A DNA stretch of 64,000 nt, from assembly GCA_963742955.1 (NCBI GenBank), contig CAVUOA010000012.1:278214-342213 (forward strand), in the 5' to 3' direction. Each line of letters starts with the position of its first letter. Positions within the stretch are counted from its first letter, which is position 1. Source of the DNA: CAVUOA01 sp963742955. Its GTDB lineage: Bacteria > Bacteroidota > Ignavibacteria > Tepidaquicellales > OLB5. The notes beneath the pieces were generated by a model. The model was not told the origin of the DNA, made no database searches, and saw only the letters and a program-made list of their open reading frames with translations. Shown here piece after piece: positions 46,991-55,508 of the stretch. The translations under genes were made by a program, and so were the position numbers.

Positions 46991-47398
46991 ATGGAAATTC
47001 AGAACCTTAAAGACGACATTAGAGTTTTCTATATTAAAGCAGATTCATTTCCCTCAGGTGTGGGGGAAGCCCATAAAAAACTGCATTCTCTCATTGATAA
47101 AAATGGTGAAAGAAAAATTTACGGAATTTCCCATCAAAGCTCTACGGGAGAAATTATATACAAAGCTGCGGCTGAAGAAACTTATCCCGGCGAAGCAGTA
47201 AAATTAGGATGTGATGTTTTTGTTATCAGAAAAGGAGATTATATATGTGAAACTCTGCGTAACTGGAGAAATGACGAAGGTATGATTGGCAGTACCTTCA
47301 GGAAATTGCTGGCTGACCCGCGGATTGATATGAACGGGTACTGTCTTGAAGATTACTTGAACGATACTGATATGATTTGTATGGTAAAACTTGGTTAA
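46991..47398 (+). CDS. GyrI-like small-molecule-binding domain protein
   Basis: 135 aa, no DNA-binding domain. The pattern (KIYGISHQSSTGEIIYKAAA, then CDVFVIRKGDYICETLRNW) is that of stand-alone GyrI/effector-binding domains, which bind or hydrolyse small ligands. It is the first gene of a six- or seven-gene cluster facing away from the GlxA-type regulator. Confidence 0.65.
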   Translation: MEIQNLKDDIRVFYIKADSFPSGVGEAHKKLHSLIDKNGERKIYGISHQSSTGEIIYKAAAEETYPGEAVKLGCDVFVIRKGDYICETLRNWRNDEGMIGSTFRKLLADPRIDMNGYCLEDYLNDTDMICMVKLG

Positions 47399-47444
47399 AA
47401 ACGAAATAAAAAATATAAAATAATATAAGGAAGGAAATTATCTT

Positions 47445-47921
47445 ATGCAGAAAATCTCAACTTGCCTTTGGTTTGATACTCAGGCAGAAGAAGCAGTAAA
47501 GTTTTACACATCTGTTTTTAAAAATTCCAAAATTGGAAGCATATCACGTTACGATGAAAACTCCTCCAAAGCTTCGGGAATGCCTGCAGGCTCAGTGCTG
47601 ACAGTGTCGTTTGAGCTTGAAGGAAGAGAGTTTATGGCGCTCAATGGAGGACCAATATTCAAATTTAATGAATCGGTATCTCTTATAGTAAACTGCGATA
47701 CGCAGGAAGAAGTAGACTATTATTGGAATAAACTTACATCAGGAGGCGGAGAGGAATCAATGTGCGGATGGCTGAAAGATAAATACGGACTGTCATGGCA
47801 GATTGTGCCGACTGAACTCGAAAAGTTAATGACAAGTAAAGAACCGGGTAAACCACAGAGAGTAATGGCTGCGCTTCTGCAGATGAAAAAGCTCGATATA
47901 AACGTATTGAAAAATGCATAA
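47445..47921 (+). CDS. VOC-family protein (PhnB / 3-demethylubiquinone methyltransferase-like)
   Basis: 158 aa. TCLWFDTQAEEAVKFYTSVF at the start, FMALNGGPIFKFNESVS, then MCGWLKDKYGLSWQIVPT and a C-terminal KPQRVMAALLQMKKLD. This is the two-module VOC form of the PF06983 group. The name of that group is historical and does not prove methyltransferase activity. AGGAAGG ribosome site just upstream. Confidence 0.85.
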   Translation: MQKISTCLWFDTQAEEAVKFYTSVFKNSKIGSISRYDENSSKASGMPAGSVLTVSFELEGREFMALNGGPIFKFNESVSLIVNCDTQEEVDYYWNKLTSGGGEESMCGWLKDKYGLSWQIVPTELEKLMTSKEPGKPQRVMAALLQMKKLDINVLKNA

Positions 47922-47965
47922 AAATATTTAAACAACATTTATAAACTAAATTAATTTTAACTATT

Positions 47966-48379
47966 ATGTCAAAAATGAATCCGGTAGTTCATTTTGAACT
48001 GCCAGCAGAGAACAAAGACCGGATGGTCGATTTCTACTCAAAAGTTTTTGGGTGGAGCGCACAGATACTAGGTCCCGAAATGGGAAACTATGTTGTTGTT
48101 ACAACAACCGAACCTGACTCTAACGGCAGACCTAAAAATCCCGGCGCAATAAACGGAGGCTTTTTCGAAAAAACAAAAGAGCATTCACATCCTACAGTTG
48201 TAATTGCTGTTGATGATATCCGCGCTTCTATGAAAAGTGTTGAGCAGGCCGGCGGCAAAATTATCGGCGGCGGTAATAAAGCCGGTGAACCTGATGATAT
48301 TCCGGGGGTAGGACTCTATATTGCTTTCCAGGATACAGAAGGCAACCGTATAGGAATTCTTCAGCCAAAAGGAATGTAA
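47966..48379 (+). CDS. VOC-family (glyoxalase/bleomycin-resistance-like) protein
   Basis: 137 aa. VVHFELPAENKDRMVDFYSKVFGW at the N-terminus and GLYIAFQDTEGNRIGILQP at the C-terminus frame a paired beta-alpha-beta fold. Substrate unknown; members bind metals or antibiotics. Second VOC gene in the same cluster. Confidence 0.85.
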   Translation: MSKMNPVVHFELPAENKDRMVDFYSKVFGWSAQILGPEMGNYVVVTTTEPDSNGRPKNPGAINGGFFEKTKEHSHPTVVIAVDDIRASMKSVEQAGGKIIGGGNKAGEPDDIPGVGLYIAFQDTEGNRIGILQPKGM

Positions 48380-48400
48380 AATTTTAATACATTTAAACAA

Positions 48401-48808
48401 ATGCAGACTTACACAAAATTTCAAAATATATCTTTACTCATATTGCGGATAATAACTGCATCAATATTTTATGTTGCAGCATATTTTAAATTCCCGTTCT
48501 GGTCAATGGAGCCGCCGGGAATTTCCGCATTCCTTTTATTTGTTACAAGGCTGCTTTCTATTGCCGAACCGCTCGGAGCAACTGCTATTCTAATAGGATT
48601 TCTTACAAGACTGGCTTCCGGAGGACTTGTGATTGTAATGATTGGAGCTATAATAGTTATGCAGTTTGTTTACGGGATGGGATTTGTAACCCCAACCTCG
48701 GCAGGATGGAATTTTCCTTTAATGGTGCTTGGAGCATGCCTTATTCTTATTGCATACGGCGCCGGAAAATGGTCAATTGACGGCAGGAAAAATAAATTAA
48801 CCGAATAA
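48401..48808 (+). CDS. DoxX-family membrane protein
   Basis: 135 aa with four hydrophobic segments. ISLLILRIITASIFYVAAYFKF, split as ILRIITASIF, then LSIAEPLGATAILIGFLTRLA and a final LMVLGACLILIAYGAGKWSID are DoxX-like features. Function in this family is often redox- or thiol-linked but not assigned here. Confidence 0.8.
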   Translation: MQTYTKFQNISLLILRIITASIFYVAAYFKFPFWSMEPPGISAFLLFVTRLLSIAEPLGATAILIGFLTRLASGGLVIVMIGAIIVMQFVYGMGFVTPTSAGWNFPLMVLGACLILIAYGAGKWSIDGRKNKLTE

Positions 48809-48823
48809 CATAATATCAAAAAA

Positions 48824-49393
48824 ATGAGAAAACTTAAATTACAGGTACAAATGACCGCAGACGGGTTTGTCTGCGGTCCGAATGATGAGCTTGACTGGAT
48901 GTCATTTAACTGGGATGATAAGATTTCTGAATATGTTAACGATTTAACCGATTCATCAGGTACAATTATTCTCGGCAGAAAAATGACACCGGGTTTTATA
49001 ACTTACTGGTCAGAGACAATTAAAGACGAGAAAAATCCCGAGTATGCATTTGGGAGAAAAATGATTGATATTCCAAAGGTTGTGTTCTCGAAAACGGTAA
49101 CAAAACCGGAATGGGTTAATACCGAAGTTGCAAACGGTGAACTTAAAGATGAAATCAATAAACTTAAAAATATGCCGGGCAAGGATATAGTTGTTTACGG
49201 CGGCGCTTCGTTTGTTTCATCACTTATTAAAGAAGGATTGATTGATGACTATTATTTATTCGTTAATCCTGTTGCTATCGGTCAAGGTAAAACAATCTTT
49301 GGAACCATCAGAGGAAAACTTAAATTAAAATTAATCGATTCATTTCAGTATGACTGCGGAATTGTAATTAATCATTACCAACCTCAAAAATAA
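48824..49393 (+). CDS. Dihydrofolate reductase-family (RibD C-terminal-like) protein
   Basis: 189 aa. KLKLQVQMTADGFVCGPNDELDW, GTIILGRKMTPGF, KVVFSKTV, PGKDIVVYGGASFVSSLIKE and NPVAIGQGKTIF show the reductase fold with an NADPH-site GG loop. Members reduce varied substrates; a true dihydrofolate reductase is unlikely. It has a paralogue at 49650. Confidence 0.85.
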   Translation: MRKLKLQVQMTADGFVCGPNDELDWMSFNWDDKISEYVNDLTDSSGTIILGRKMTPGFITYWSETIKDEKNPEYAFGRKMIDIPKVVFSKTVTKPEWVNTEVANGELKDEINKLKNMPGKDIVVYGGASFVSSLIKEGLIDDYYLFVNPVAIGQGKTIFGTIRGKLKLKLIDSFQYDCGIVINHYQPQK

Positions 49394-49405
49394 TATTATT
49401 GTTTT

Positions 49406-49615
49406 ATGGTTGAAGTATATAAAACAAATGTCGAGTACAGAGAAACAGCAGAGAAGCTTGAAGCAGAGCTAAAGAAAATATTTCCGGGAAGTATAGTTAA
49501 CTTTGACCTCGATGACTGTGATAAGATTCTGCGTGTTGAAAGTGATAGAGATATTTTCTCGGAAGCAGCAGAAATAATATCTTCCAAAGGATTTCTCTGT
49601 AAAGCATTAGAGTAA
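49406..49615 (+). CDS. Small hypothetical protein
   Basis: 69 aa between the two reductase-like genes, same direction, 12 bp after the first. Predicted alpha/beta with ETAEKLEAELKKIFPG, VNFDLDDCDKILRVES and AAEIISSKGF. The order beta-alpha-beta-beta-alpha resembles a small ferredoxin-like fold. No family recognised. Confidence 0.55.
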   Translation: MVEVYKTNVEYRETAEKLEAELKKIFPGSIVNFDLDDCDKILRVESDRDIFSEAAEIISSKGFLCKALE

Positions 49616-49649
49616 ATTATTTTTTATATTAACTGAAAAATACAAGAAT

Positions 49650-50204
49650 ATGCGGAAATTATTTTTATTTAACTTAATCTCGCTTGACGGTTTCTTTGAA
49701 GGTCCCAATAAAGAGCTTGATTGGCACAACGTAGATGCCGAATTCAATGAGTTTGCCATACAGCAGCTTGATTCAATCGACCTTTTGCTTTTCGGGCGTA
49801 TTACCTATGAGCTTATGGCAAAGTTCTGGCCCAGCGAAGAAGCAGTTAAAGGAGACCCTGAAGTTGCAAACAGGATGAACAGTATGCAAAAGGTTGTATT
49901 TTCAAAGACTATGCTTAAAGCGCACTGGAACAACACAACACTTATTAAAGATAACGTTTCTCAGGAAGTCGCTAAGCTTAAGAATCAGCCCGGCAAAGAT
50001 ATTGCAATTTTCGGCAGCTTCGGGCTGGCATTAACACTGATACCAGATAAATTAATTGATGAGTTCAGAATTATGATAAACCCTGTTGTTCTTGGCAAGG
50101 GTAAACAAATGTTTGATTCAATTACAGACAGGCTGCACCTGAAATTAACTGACACGAAAGTATTTAAGTCAGGGAATGTATTGCTATATTACAAGCCTGA
50201 ATAA
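49650..50204 (+). CDS. Dihydrofolate reductase-family (RibD C-terminal-like) protein
   Basis: 184 aa, paralogue of the gene at 48824. KLFLFNLISLDGFFEGPNKELDW, LLLFGRITYELMAKFW, KVVFSKTM, PGKDIAIFGSFGLALTL, then NPVVLGKGKQMF. Last gene of the cluster; convergent with the ABC permease. Confidence 0.85.
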   Translation: MRKLFLFNLISLDGFFEGPNKELDWHNVDAEFNEFAIQQLDSIDLLLFGRITYELMAKFWPSEEAVKGDPEVANRMNSMQKVVFSKTMLKAHWNNTTLIKDNVSQEVAKLKNQPGKDIAIFGSFGLALTLIPDKLIDEFRIMINPVVLGKGKQMFDSITDRLHLKLTDTKVFKSGNVLLYYKPE

Positions 50205-50217
50205 TATCTTACGAAAA

Positions 50218-50991
50218 TCAATTTATAACCCTGCTGTATAATGTTCCGCCGATTGAGATGAATATTACCGAAGTTAAGGTAAGGAATAAATAATCAAAAG
50301 CAATATTATAACCGGGCGGTGTGCCTGTCATTAAAGCACGGAGTGTGTCTATCATGTAAGTTAACGGATTTACATGAGAAACTGTCTTAAGCCAGTCGGG
50401 CATAATTTCAATTGGGTAAATTGCATTGCTCGCAAAGAAGAGCGGCATAGTGAGAAGCTGTCCGATTCCCATAAAACGTTCTCTTGTTTTAACTATACAT
50501 GCAATAATGAGCGAAAATGCCGAAAACGAGATTGAACCCAGCACAACCATGATAAGAACACCCAACAGGTTTAGAGGATTCCATTCTATATGAACACCCA
50601 GAAGCACAGCAAGAACATAAATAATAATAGCAATCGGAAATGTTCTGAATCCTGCAGAAAGTGATTTTCCCAGCACAATTGCAGCGCGCGGTGTTGGAGT
50701 TGCGAGCAATTTATGAATCAGCCCGAGGTCGCGTTCCCAGATAATTGAAATCCCGGAAAAAATTGAAATAAATAAAACACTCTGCGCAAGAATACCGGGA
50801 GTCATGAAATCAATATAATCTGACTGTCCATGGACTGCTCGCATTCTTGCGAACACCTGACCGAATATCAGCAGCCATAAAACAGGCTGAACTGCTCTCG
50901 TAGCAACCTCTGTGGGGTCATGGAAAATTTTTCTCATTTCCATCTCGGTTATTACTAAAGATTTTTGCGCAAAATTAAATATCTTCTTCAT
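50218..50991 (-). CDS. ABC-2 type permease (DrrB-like)
   Basis: 257 aa with six hydrophobic segments. LWLLIFGQVFARMR, DFMTPGILAQSVLFISIFSG, IWERDLGLIHKLLATPTPR and MPLFFASNAIYPIEIMP are features of DrrB/NodJ-type exporters. It follows the ATPase gene by 3 bp, forming a two-gene export system, likely for a drug or lipid-like compound. Confidence 0.88.
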   Translation of the reverse strand: MKKIFNFAQKSLVITEMEMRKIFHDPTEVATRAVQPVLWLLIFGQVFARMRAVHGQSDYIDFMTPGILAQSVLFISIFSGISIIWERDLGLIHKLLATPTPRAAIVLGKSLSAGFRTFPIAIIIYVLAVLLGVHIEWNPLNLLGVLIMVVLGSISFSAFSLIIACIVKTRERFMGIGQLLTMPLFFASNAIYPIEIMPDWLKTVSHVNPLTYMIDTLRALMTGTPPGYNIAFDYLFLTLTSVIFISIGGTLYSRVIN

Positions 50992-50994
50992 TTT

Positions 50995-51795
50995 TTATCC
51001 CAGGCGCCTTGAGGTTTTTCTTTGAATTCTTACACTCTTGTATGTTCCGCCCGTATCCATAAGCTTGTCAGATGTATAAAATATAAATACTTCTTCAAGC
51101 GAAGCGTCTGTTTTTCCAATAGAGGCTTTTAATTGCGGGGGAGTGCCTATTGCTGCCAGCTTTCCGCGTGACATAAGTGCAACACGCGAGCAAATTGAAT
51201 CGGCTTCTTCCATCAGATGAGTAGTAAGAATTATAGTGGTAGAGTATATTTTTTGCAGAGCGGTAATGTGCTCCCAAACAACGTTTCTTCCAATCGGGTC
51301 AAGACCTGTAGTAGGCTCATCCAGGAAAAGCAGCGGAGGATTATGGAGCGTTGACTGGGCTATTTCCAGTCTGCGAATCATTCCGCCTGAATATTCTTTT
51401 ACAAGCTTATCTGCCGAGTCTCCAAGTTTCATAAATTCCAAAGCTTCGTAAACTCGCTTTCGTCGTTCCGATGACGGAATATCATACAGTTTTGCAAACA
51501 TTAACAGATTCTCATACCCGGTAAGAGAACCGTCTGCGGAAAGCATTTGAGGAACGTAACCGATTATTTTTCTTATTTTATTTGTTTGGGTTTTTAAGCT
51601 TAACCCGTTTATTTGAGCCTCTCCTGAAGATGGAGGAAGCAATGTAGTCAGCATTTTTATCGTAGTGGTTTTGCCTGCTCCGTTGGGACCTAGCAGCGCG
51701 AAGATTTCTCCTTTTTCAATCGAAATGTCTAAGCTGTCAACAGCCGTAAATGTTCCGAAATTACGGGTCAGCTTATTTGTTTCAAGAATACTCAA
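50995..51795 (-). CDS. ABC transporter ATP-binding protein (DrrA-like)
   Basis: 266 aa. Walker A GPNGAGKTTTIKMLTTLLPP, signature YSGGMIRRLEIAQS, Walker B LLFLDEPTTGLDP, then the H-loop TTHLMEEAD. C-terminal ASLEEVFIFYTSD is typical of DrrA-like subunits. It works with the permease downstream. Start just upstream of the divergent HAD gene. Confidence 0.9.
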   Translation of the reverse strand: MSILETNKLTRNFGTFTAVDSLDISIEKGEIFALLGPNGAGKTTTIKMLTTLLPPSSGEAQINGLSLKTQTNKIRKIIGYVPQMLSADGSLTGYENLLMFAKLYDIPSSERRKRVYEALEFMKLGDSADKLVKEYSGGMIRRLEIAQSTLHNPPLLFLDEPTTGLDPIGRNVVWEHITALQKIYSTTIILTTHLMEEADSICSRVALMSRGKLAAIGTPPQLKASIGKTDASLEEVFIFYTSDKLMDTGGTYKSVRIQRKTSRRLG

Positions 51796-51876
51796 ATCAG
51801 ATTCAATAATTTTCCAGAATTCAATTTAATGAACTTTTTCCCTCACTTCAATCCACATTTTTTTTTATCTTGTCTT

Positions 51877-52606
51877 ATGTCAATTAAAGCAATCTCATTC
51901 GATTTCTGGAATACGCTGTATTATGACCACCAGATTATGTATCACAGGCATGATATGCGCGTTAAATACATGCGTGAAGCCCTGCTCCGCCACGGTTATA
52001 ACGGCGAGCTTGATATTGAAGGCTCGTTCAAATACTGCTGGGAGCATTTTGATAAAATATGGAAAAATGAATACCGAACACTGAACTCACGCGAGCTTCT
52101 GCTTGCCGGCTGTGACTGGCTTGGAGTTACACTGCCGGAAGAAGAAATTGCTGATGTATCTAATTATTTCCAGGAAATACTGCTTGAACATCCTCCCGTA
52201 TCTGTTTGAAGGAGTAAAAGAATCAATCCCGGAGCTGGCAAAGCATTTTAAGCTCGGGATAACCTCAGATACGGCATATACATCAGGCAGGACCTTAAGA
52301 AAATTGCTTGAAAGCGATGATTTGCTGAAATACTTCTCGGCATTTACCTACAGCGATGAAATCGGGCGCTCAAAACCGCACAGCGATGCATTTAAATCAA
52401 CACTGAAACAGTTTGGTGTAAAACCTGACGAAGTGATTCATGTTGGGGATAATGAAGATACGGATATCAAAGGCGCTAAGAACGCAGGTATGTCAGCGGT
52501 TATTTTTAAAGGAGCTAACGAACGTGAAATTAACTTTACCGAAGCAGATTATATTGCAAATGATTGGGGAGAGCTGGGGAAGATATTGTTAAATTTATCC
52601 CCGTGA
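51877..52606 (+). CDS. HAD-superfamily hydrolase (one frameshift)
   Basis: The ATG at 51877 begins SIKAISFDFWNTLYYD (nucleophile Asp in FDFWNT). The first frame stops at 52209. Removing one C in CCC (52195-52197) gives LLEHPPYLFEGVKESIPEL. The second frame holds GITSDTAYTSGRTL, the KPHSDAFKSTL lysine and HVGDNEDTDIKGAKNAGM, that is all HAD motifs. Merged about 243 aa. A phosphatase of unknown substrate; resembles YjjG-like members. Confidence 0.8.
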
Positions 52607-52634
52607 AAACAGGGATCTCATAAATAGTTGTGGG

Positions 52635-52654
52635 ATTCCTGCTTTCGCAGGAAT
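52635..52654. repeat. ATTCCTGC-TTTC-GCAGGAAT palindrome
   Basis: Perfect 8-bp arms with a 4-nt loop, between convergent genes. Related to the longer copy at 31481-31522. Confidence 0.65.
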
Positions 52655-52663
52655 AGTCACACT

Positions 52664-53662
52664 TTAATTCCCAAACGGATTTTCTCTATCCCTGTTAAAT
52701 TCAGGTGTGTAGTTAATGCAGCTTTCCATTTCCTGAATCCAGCCCTTAACAAGTCCGTACTTTTCCATTAACCCGATAGCTCTTTCATACTCGCTTTCCC
52801 TTATGTGGCGGTCAATAAGAATATCCTTATGCGCTTTGTGAACAGGATTATACTGTGACATAAGCGATATATGTAAGTGCGGGCTGAGTTCTTCCGAGAT
52901 AAATTTAAATACAGGCTCTGAGTCGGCTAAATCATTCGGAAGTACAAGATGCCGGATTATCATGCCTCTCACAACAACGTTATCTTCATAAACAAGCTCA
53001 TCGCCAACCTGCCGGTGCATTTCTCTTAAAGCATTTTTAGCTTTTTCAAAATAGTTATCAATCTTGGAATACGTTTTTGCAAACTCATCATTACCGTATT
53101 TAAAATCAGGCAGATAAATATCGATTACTCCTTCATACAGCTTCAGCATATCAACAGAGTCGTATCCGTTTGTATTATAAATTATCGGAAGCCTTAATCC
53201 TTTTTGTGCTGCTATATAGATTGCAGGCAGAATTGCACCCGTAAAATGTGTAGGGGAGACAAGTCCTATATTATGGCATCCTTTTCCGCCTGAGGCGGAC
53301 TGAAGCTCAAGCATTATTTCAGCAAGGCGTTCGTATGAAACAATATTATTTTTTTCCGTATGATAGCTCTGGCTTATTTCGTAATTCTGGCAGAAGACGC
53401 ATTTTAAATTGCAGTTGCCGAAAAAGATATTTCCTGCGCCCCGTGTGCCGGATAGCACGGGCTCCTCGCCGAAGTGCGGGGTGTATGAAGATACCACAGG
53501 CAGAGCGCCGCTAACACATGTGCCAAGCTCGCCCGAGGTTCTGTCTACACGGCAGTCATGGGGACAGCAATTGCATGAACGCAGAATCTCCAGTGCTTTT
53601 TCTGCGCGGAGCTTTAACTCGCCTGATTCAAGAAGCTTTATGTATGAAGGTATAAATGGCAT
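52664..53662 (-). CDS. Radical SAM protein (PflX/COG1313-like)
   Basis: About 332 aa from the ATG at 53662 (an in-frame TTG lies at 53716, inside a repeat). Four N-terminal cysteines CNCCPHDC precede the radical SAM cluster motif CNLKCVFC. GLVSPTHFTGAILPAIYIAA, PIIYNTNGYDSVDML and IYLPDFKYGNDEFAKTYS follow pyruvate-formate-lyase-activase-like proteins. No glycyl-radical partner is seen. The substrate is unknown. Confidence 0.8.
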   Translation of the reverse strand: MPFIPSYIKLLESGELKLRAEKALEILRSCNCCPHDCRVDRTSGELGTCVSGALPVVSSYTPHFGEEPVLSGTRGAGNIFFGNCNLKCVFCQNYEISQSYHTEKNNIVSYERLAEIMLELQSASGGKGCHNIGLVSPTHFTGAILPAIYIAAQKGLRLPIIYNTNGYDSVDMLKLYEGVIDIYLPDFKYGNDEFAKTYSKIDNYFEKAKNALREMHRQVGDELVYEDNVVVRGMIIRHLVLPNDLADSEPVFKFISEELSPHLHISLMSQYNPVHKAHKDILIDRHIRESEYERAIGLMEKYGLVKGWIQEMESCINYTPEFNRDRENPFGN

Positions 53663-53674
53663 AAATACAAACAA

Positions 53675-53703
53675 ACCTGACAGGTCTTCAATACCCGTCA
53701 GGT
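53675..53703. repeat. ACCTGAC...GTCAGGT palindrome at a gene start
   Basis: Same family as 31421-31455; 7-bp arms around a 15-nt middle. It covers the region just before the probable radical SAM start and would be translated if the upstream TTG were used. Confidence 0.6.
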
Positions 53704-53752
53704 CTTGATGATCCAAAATTGCCGAAATGTTGTTAAAGAATCAACGTTAAAT

Positions 53753-55405
53753 TTACTTCACTAGCACCATTTTCTTTGTATCCTGTATAGCTCCATCGAC
53801 ATAGAGCGTGTAAAAATAAACTCCGCTGGGTAAGTTAGCACCGTTAAAGAAAACTGCATAGTTTGCGGGCAGTAATTTCTGGTCACCTAAAACTGCAACC
53901 TGCATACCAGCAGCATTATATATAACAACTCTAACCTGACCTGCTTTTTGAATTCCAAACTCAATTTTAGTCGAATTATTAAACGGGTTCGGATAATTCT
54001 GGAACAGGAAATATTGAAAACGAAGCTTATCGACATTTACAACATGTATAAATGTGAAGAAGCGGTTGAACTCGGGATAAGCCCGTGTTATAGCTGTCGT
54101 ATCGCCAAGCCTGTATGAGCCCGGGAATAAATCTCTTTGATAAACAACTGCGTATTCGGCAAAGTTAAGGTTTCGTTTTACCATGCAAATATGGCGCGCA
54201 TCTTCGGTAGGACCGGGGATGTGGCCGGGAACAGGATTCCATGATGAGCCGGTGTTACTGAATATGCCGAACATATCTGAATCATACCAATAATTGTTAT
54301 ACGGCGGCGGATTAGTCATTACTGTTCCGGAATACATAATATATAATAAGCCGCCTACAGAAAATCCTATTGTGGGACCGCACAACGGCGTCCAGTTTGC
54401 ACCCATACTTACTACAACATTTCTGCCGGGTATTCCTCCGTAAAAATAATTATTTGTATCGGCAACAGTTTTAATTCCAACCGCCTGGTTCCAGAAATAT
54501 ATTTTCGGGTTATGATAAAATTTTCTTATTCCGGGCGGACCGCCTGAAGGCAGTATTCGAGCAATGCCATCGAAAGTTATGCAGGGCAGGTTTCCGATTG
54601 TGGGGAAATAGACCATGTCAATATGACTAAACGGTCTTACAGTATCGCCTCCGGTAATTTCTTCCGAAAATACGGTGCTGGTGCTTCCGAATGTATTTCC
54701 CGAATCAAGTGATTCCACATATTTAATCCTTTTAAATGTTGAATCACCAATCCAGCAGATTCCTATTTTACCGTTATCTCCTTTTGCCGCCTGGTATGAT
54801 GAAGTACCGTTATTAACACCAGCATTCTGCCAGCTTTCCCACAAGCCCGTTGTAAAGTTATACCTGTTCTTCATTATTTGGCTGTAGGGAGTCCCATGAA
54901 ATACCGCAGTCATTATTAAATAATTATTGTAATAAAGTATCTTTGGAAATTCTTCGCCGCTGCCGGGAGGAGAGGGAAGTGAATCGAAAACCAATGAGCC
55001 GGATGACTGGGAACGGAACAGCCGTATCTTCGCAGATACTGAATCGTAGAAGCAGATAATTGCCCTGCCGTCGGTCTGCAATGCCATAGATGGAAATGAT
55101 GCCTGGTAATTAGAAACCTGCGCATTTACCCATGTGTTTCCCATATCCGATGAAAAGAAATACAAAACTCTTTTAGCGGGATTGTTCAGAACAGAATCTG
55201 CCGTCAGGTATATTGCGTGATAATTCGAAGATATGTTGTAATCCTGCTCAACCGATTGGAGGCTTCCCGCGGACTGGTAATCCCAGTAACCGAATGCCCC
55301 CATATAAACATCAGTTAGGCATCCGTTTGGCGTGAATTGAGAATAAGCAGTATGTGAAATATAAAATAATAATAATACAGCAAGCAGTAGAAGTTTCTGT
55401 TTCAT
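53753..55405 (-). CDS. Secreted sialidase-fold protein with T9SS sorting domain
   Basis: 550 aa. Signal peptide (KQKLLLLAVLLLFYISHTAYS). Asp-box-like elements such as SSDMGNTWVNA and SLDSGNTFGS point to a sialidase-type beta-propeller. No catalytic Arg triad was identified, so an enzyme name is not justified. From about residue 465, FLFQNYPNPFNNSTKIEFGI, YNAAGMQVAVL, PSGVYFYTL and KKMVLVK form the T9SS sorting domain. Extracellular. Confidence 0.85.
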   Translation of the reverse strand: MKQKLLLLAVLLLFYISHTAYSQFTPNGCLTDVYMGAFGYWDYQSAGSLQSVEQDYNISSNYHAIYLTADSVLNNPAKRVLYFFSSDMGNTWVNAQVSNYQASFPSMALQTDGRAIICFYDSVSAKIRLFRSQSSGSLVFDSLPSPPGSGEEFPKILYYNNYLIMTAVFHGTPYSQIMKNRYNFTTGLWESWQNAGVNNGTSSYQAAKGDNGKIGICWIGDSTFKRIKYVESLDSGNTFGSTSTVFSEEITGGDTVRPFSHIDMVYFPTIGNLPCITFDGIARILPSGGPPGIRKFYHNPKIYFWNQAVGIKTVADTNNYFYGGIPGRNVVVSMGANWTPLCGPTIGFSVGGLLYIMYSGTVMTNPPPYNNYWYDSDMFGIFSNTGSSWNPVPGHIPGPTEDARHICMVKRNLNFAEYAVVYQRDLFPGSYRLGDTTAITRAYPEFNRFFTFIHVVNVDKLRFQYFLFQNYPNPFNNSTKIEFGIQKAGQVRVVIYNAAGMQVAVLGDQKLLPANYAVFFNGANLPSGVYFYTLYVDGAIQDTKKMVLVK

Positions 55406-55508
55406 GGTTTCCCCCTAATTATATTTTAATATAAGGGTAAATAATTAAAAAGAAAACAGAAGGATAATAGATAAGAAATGTAAAATTACGACGTAGGATT
55501 TAATTAAA

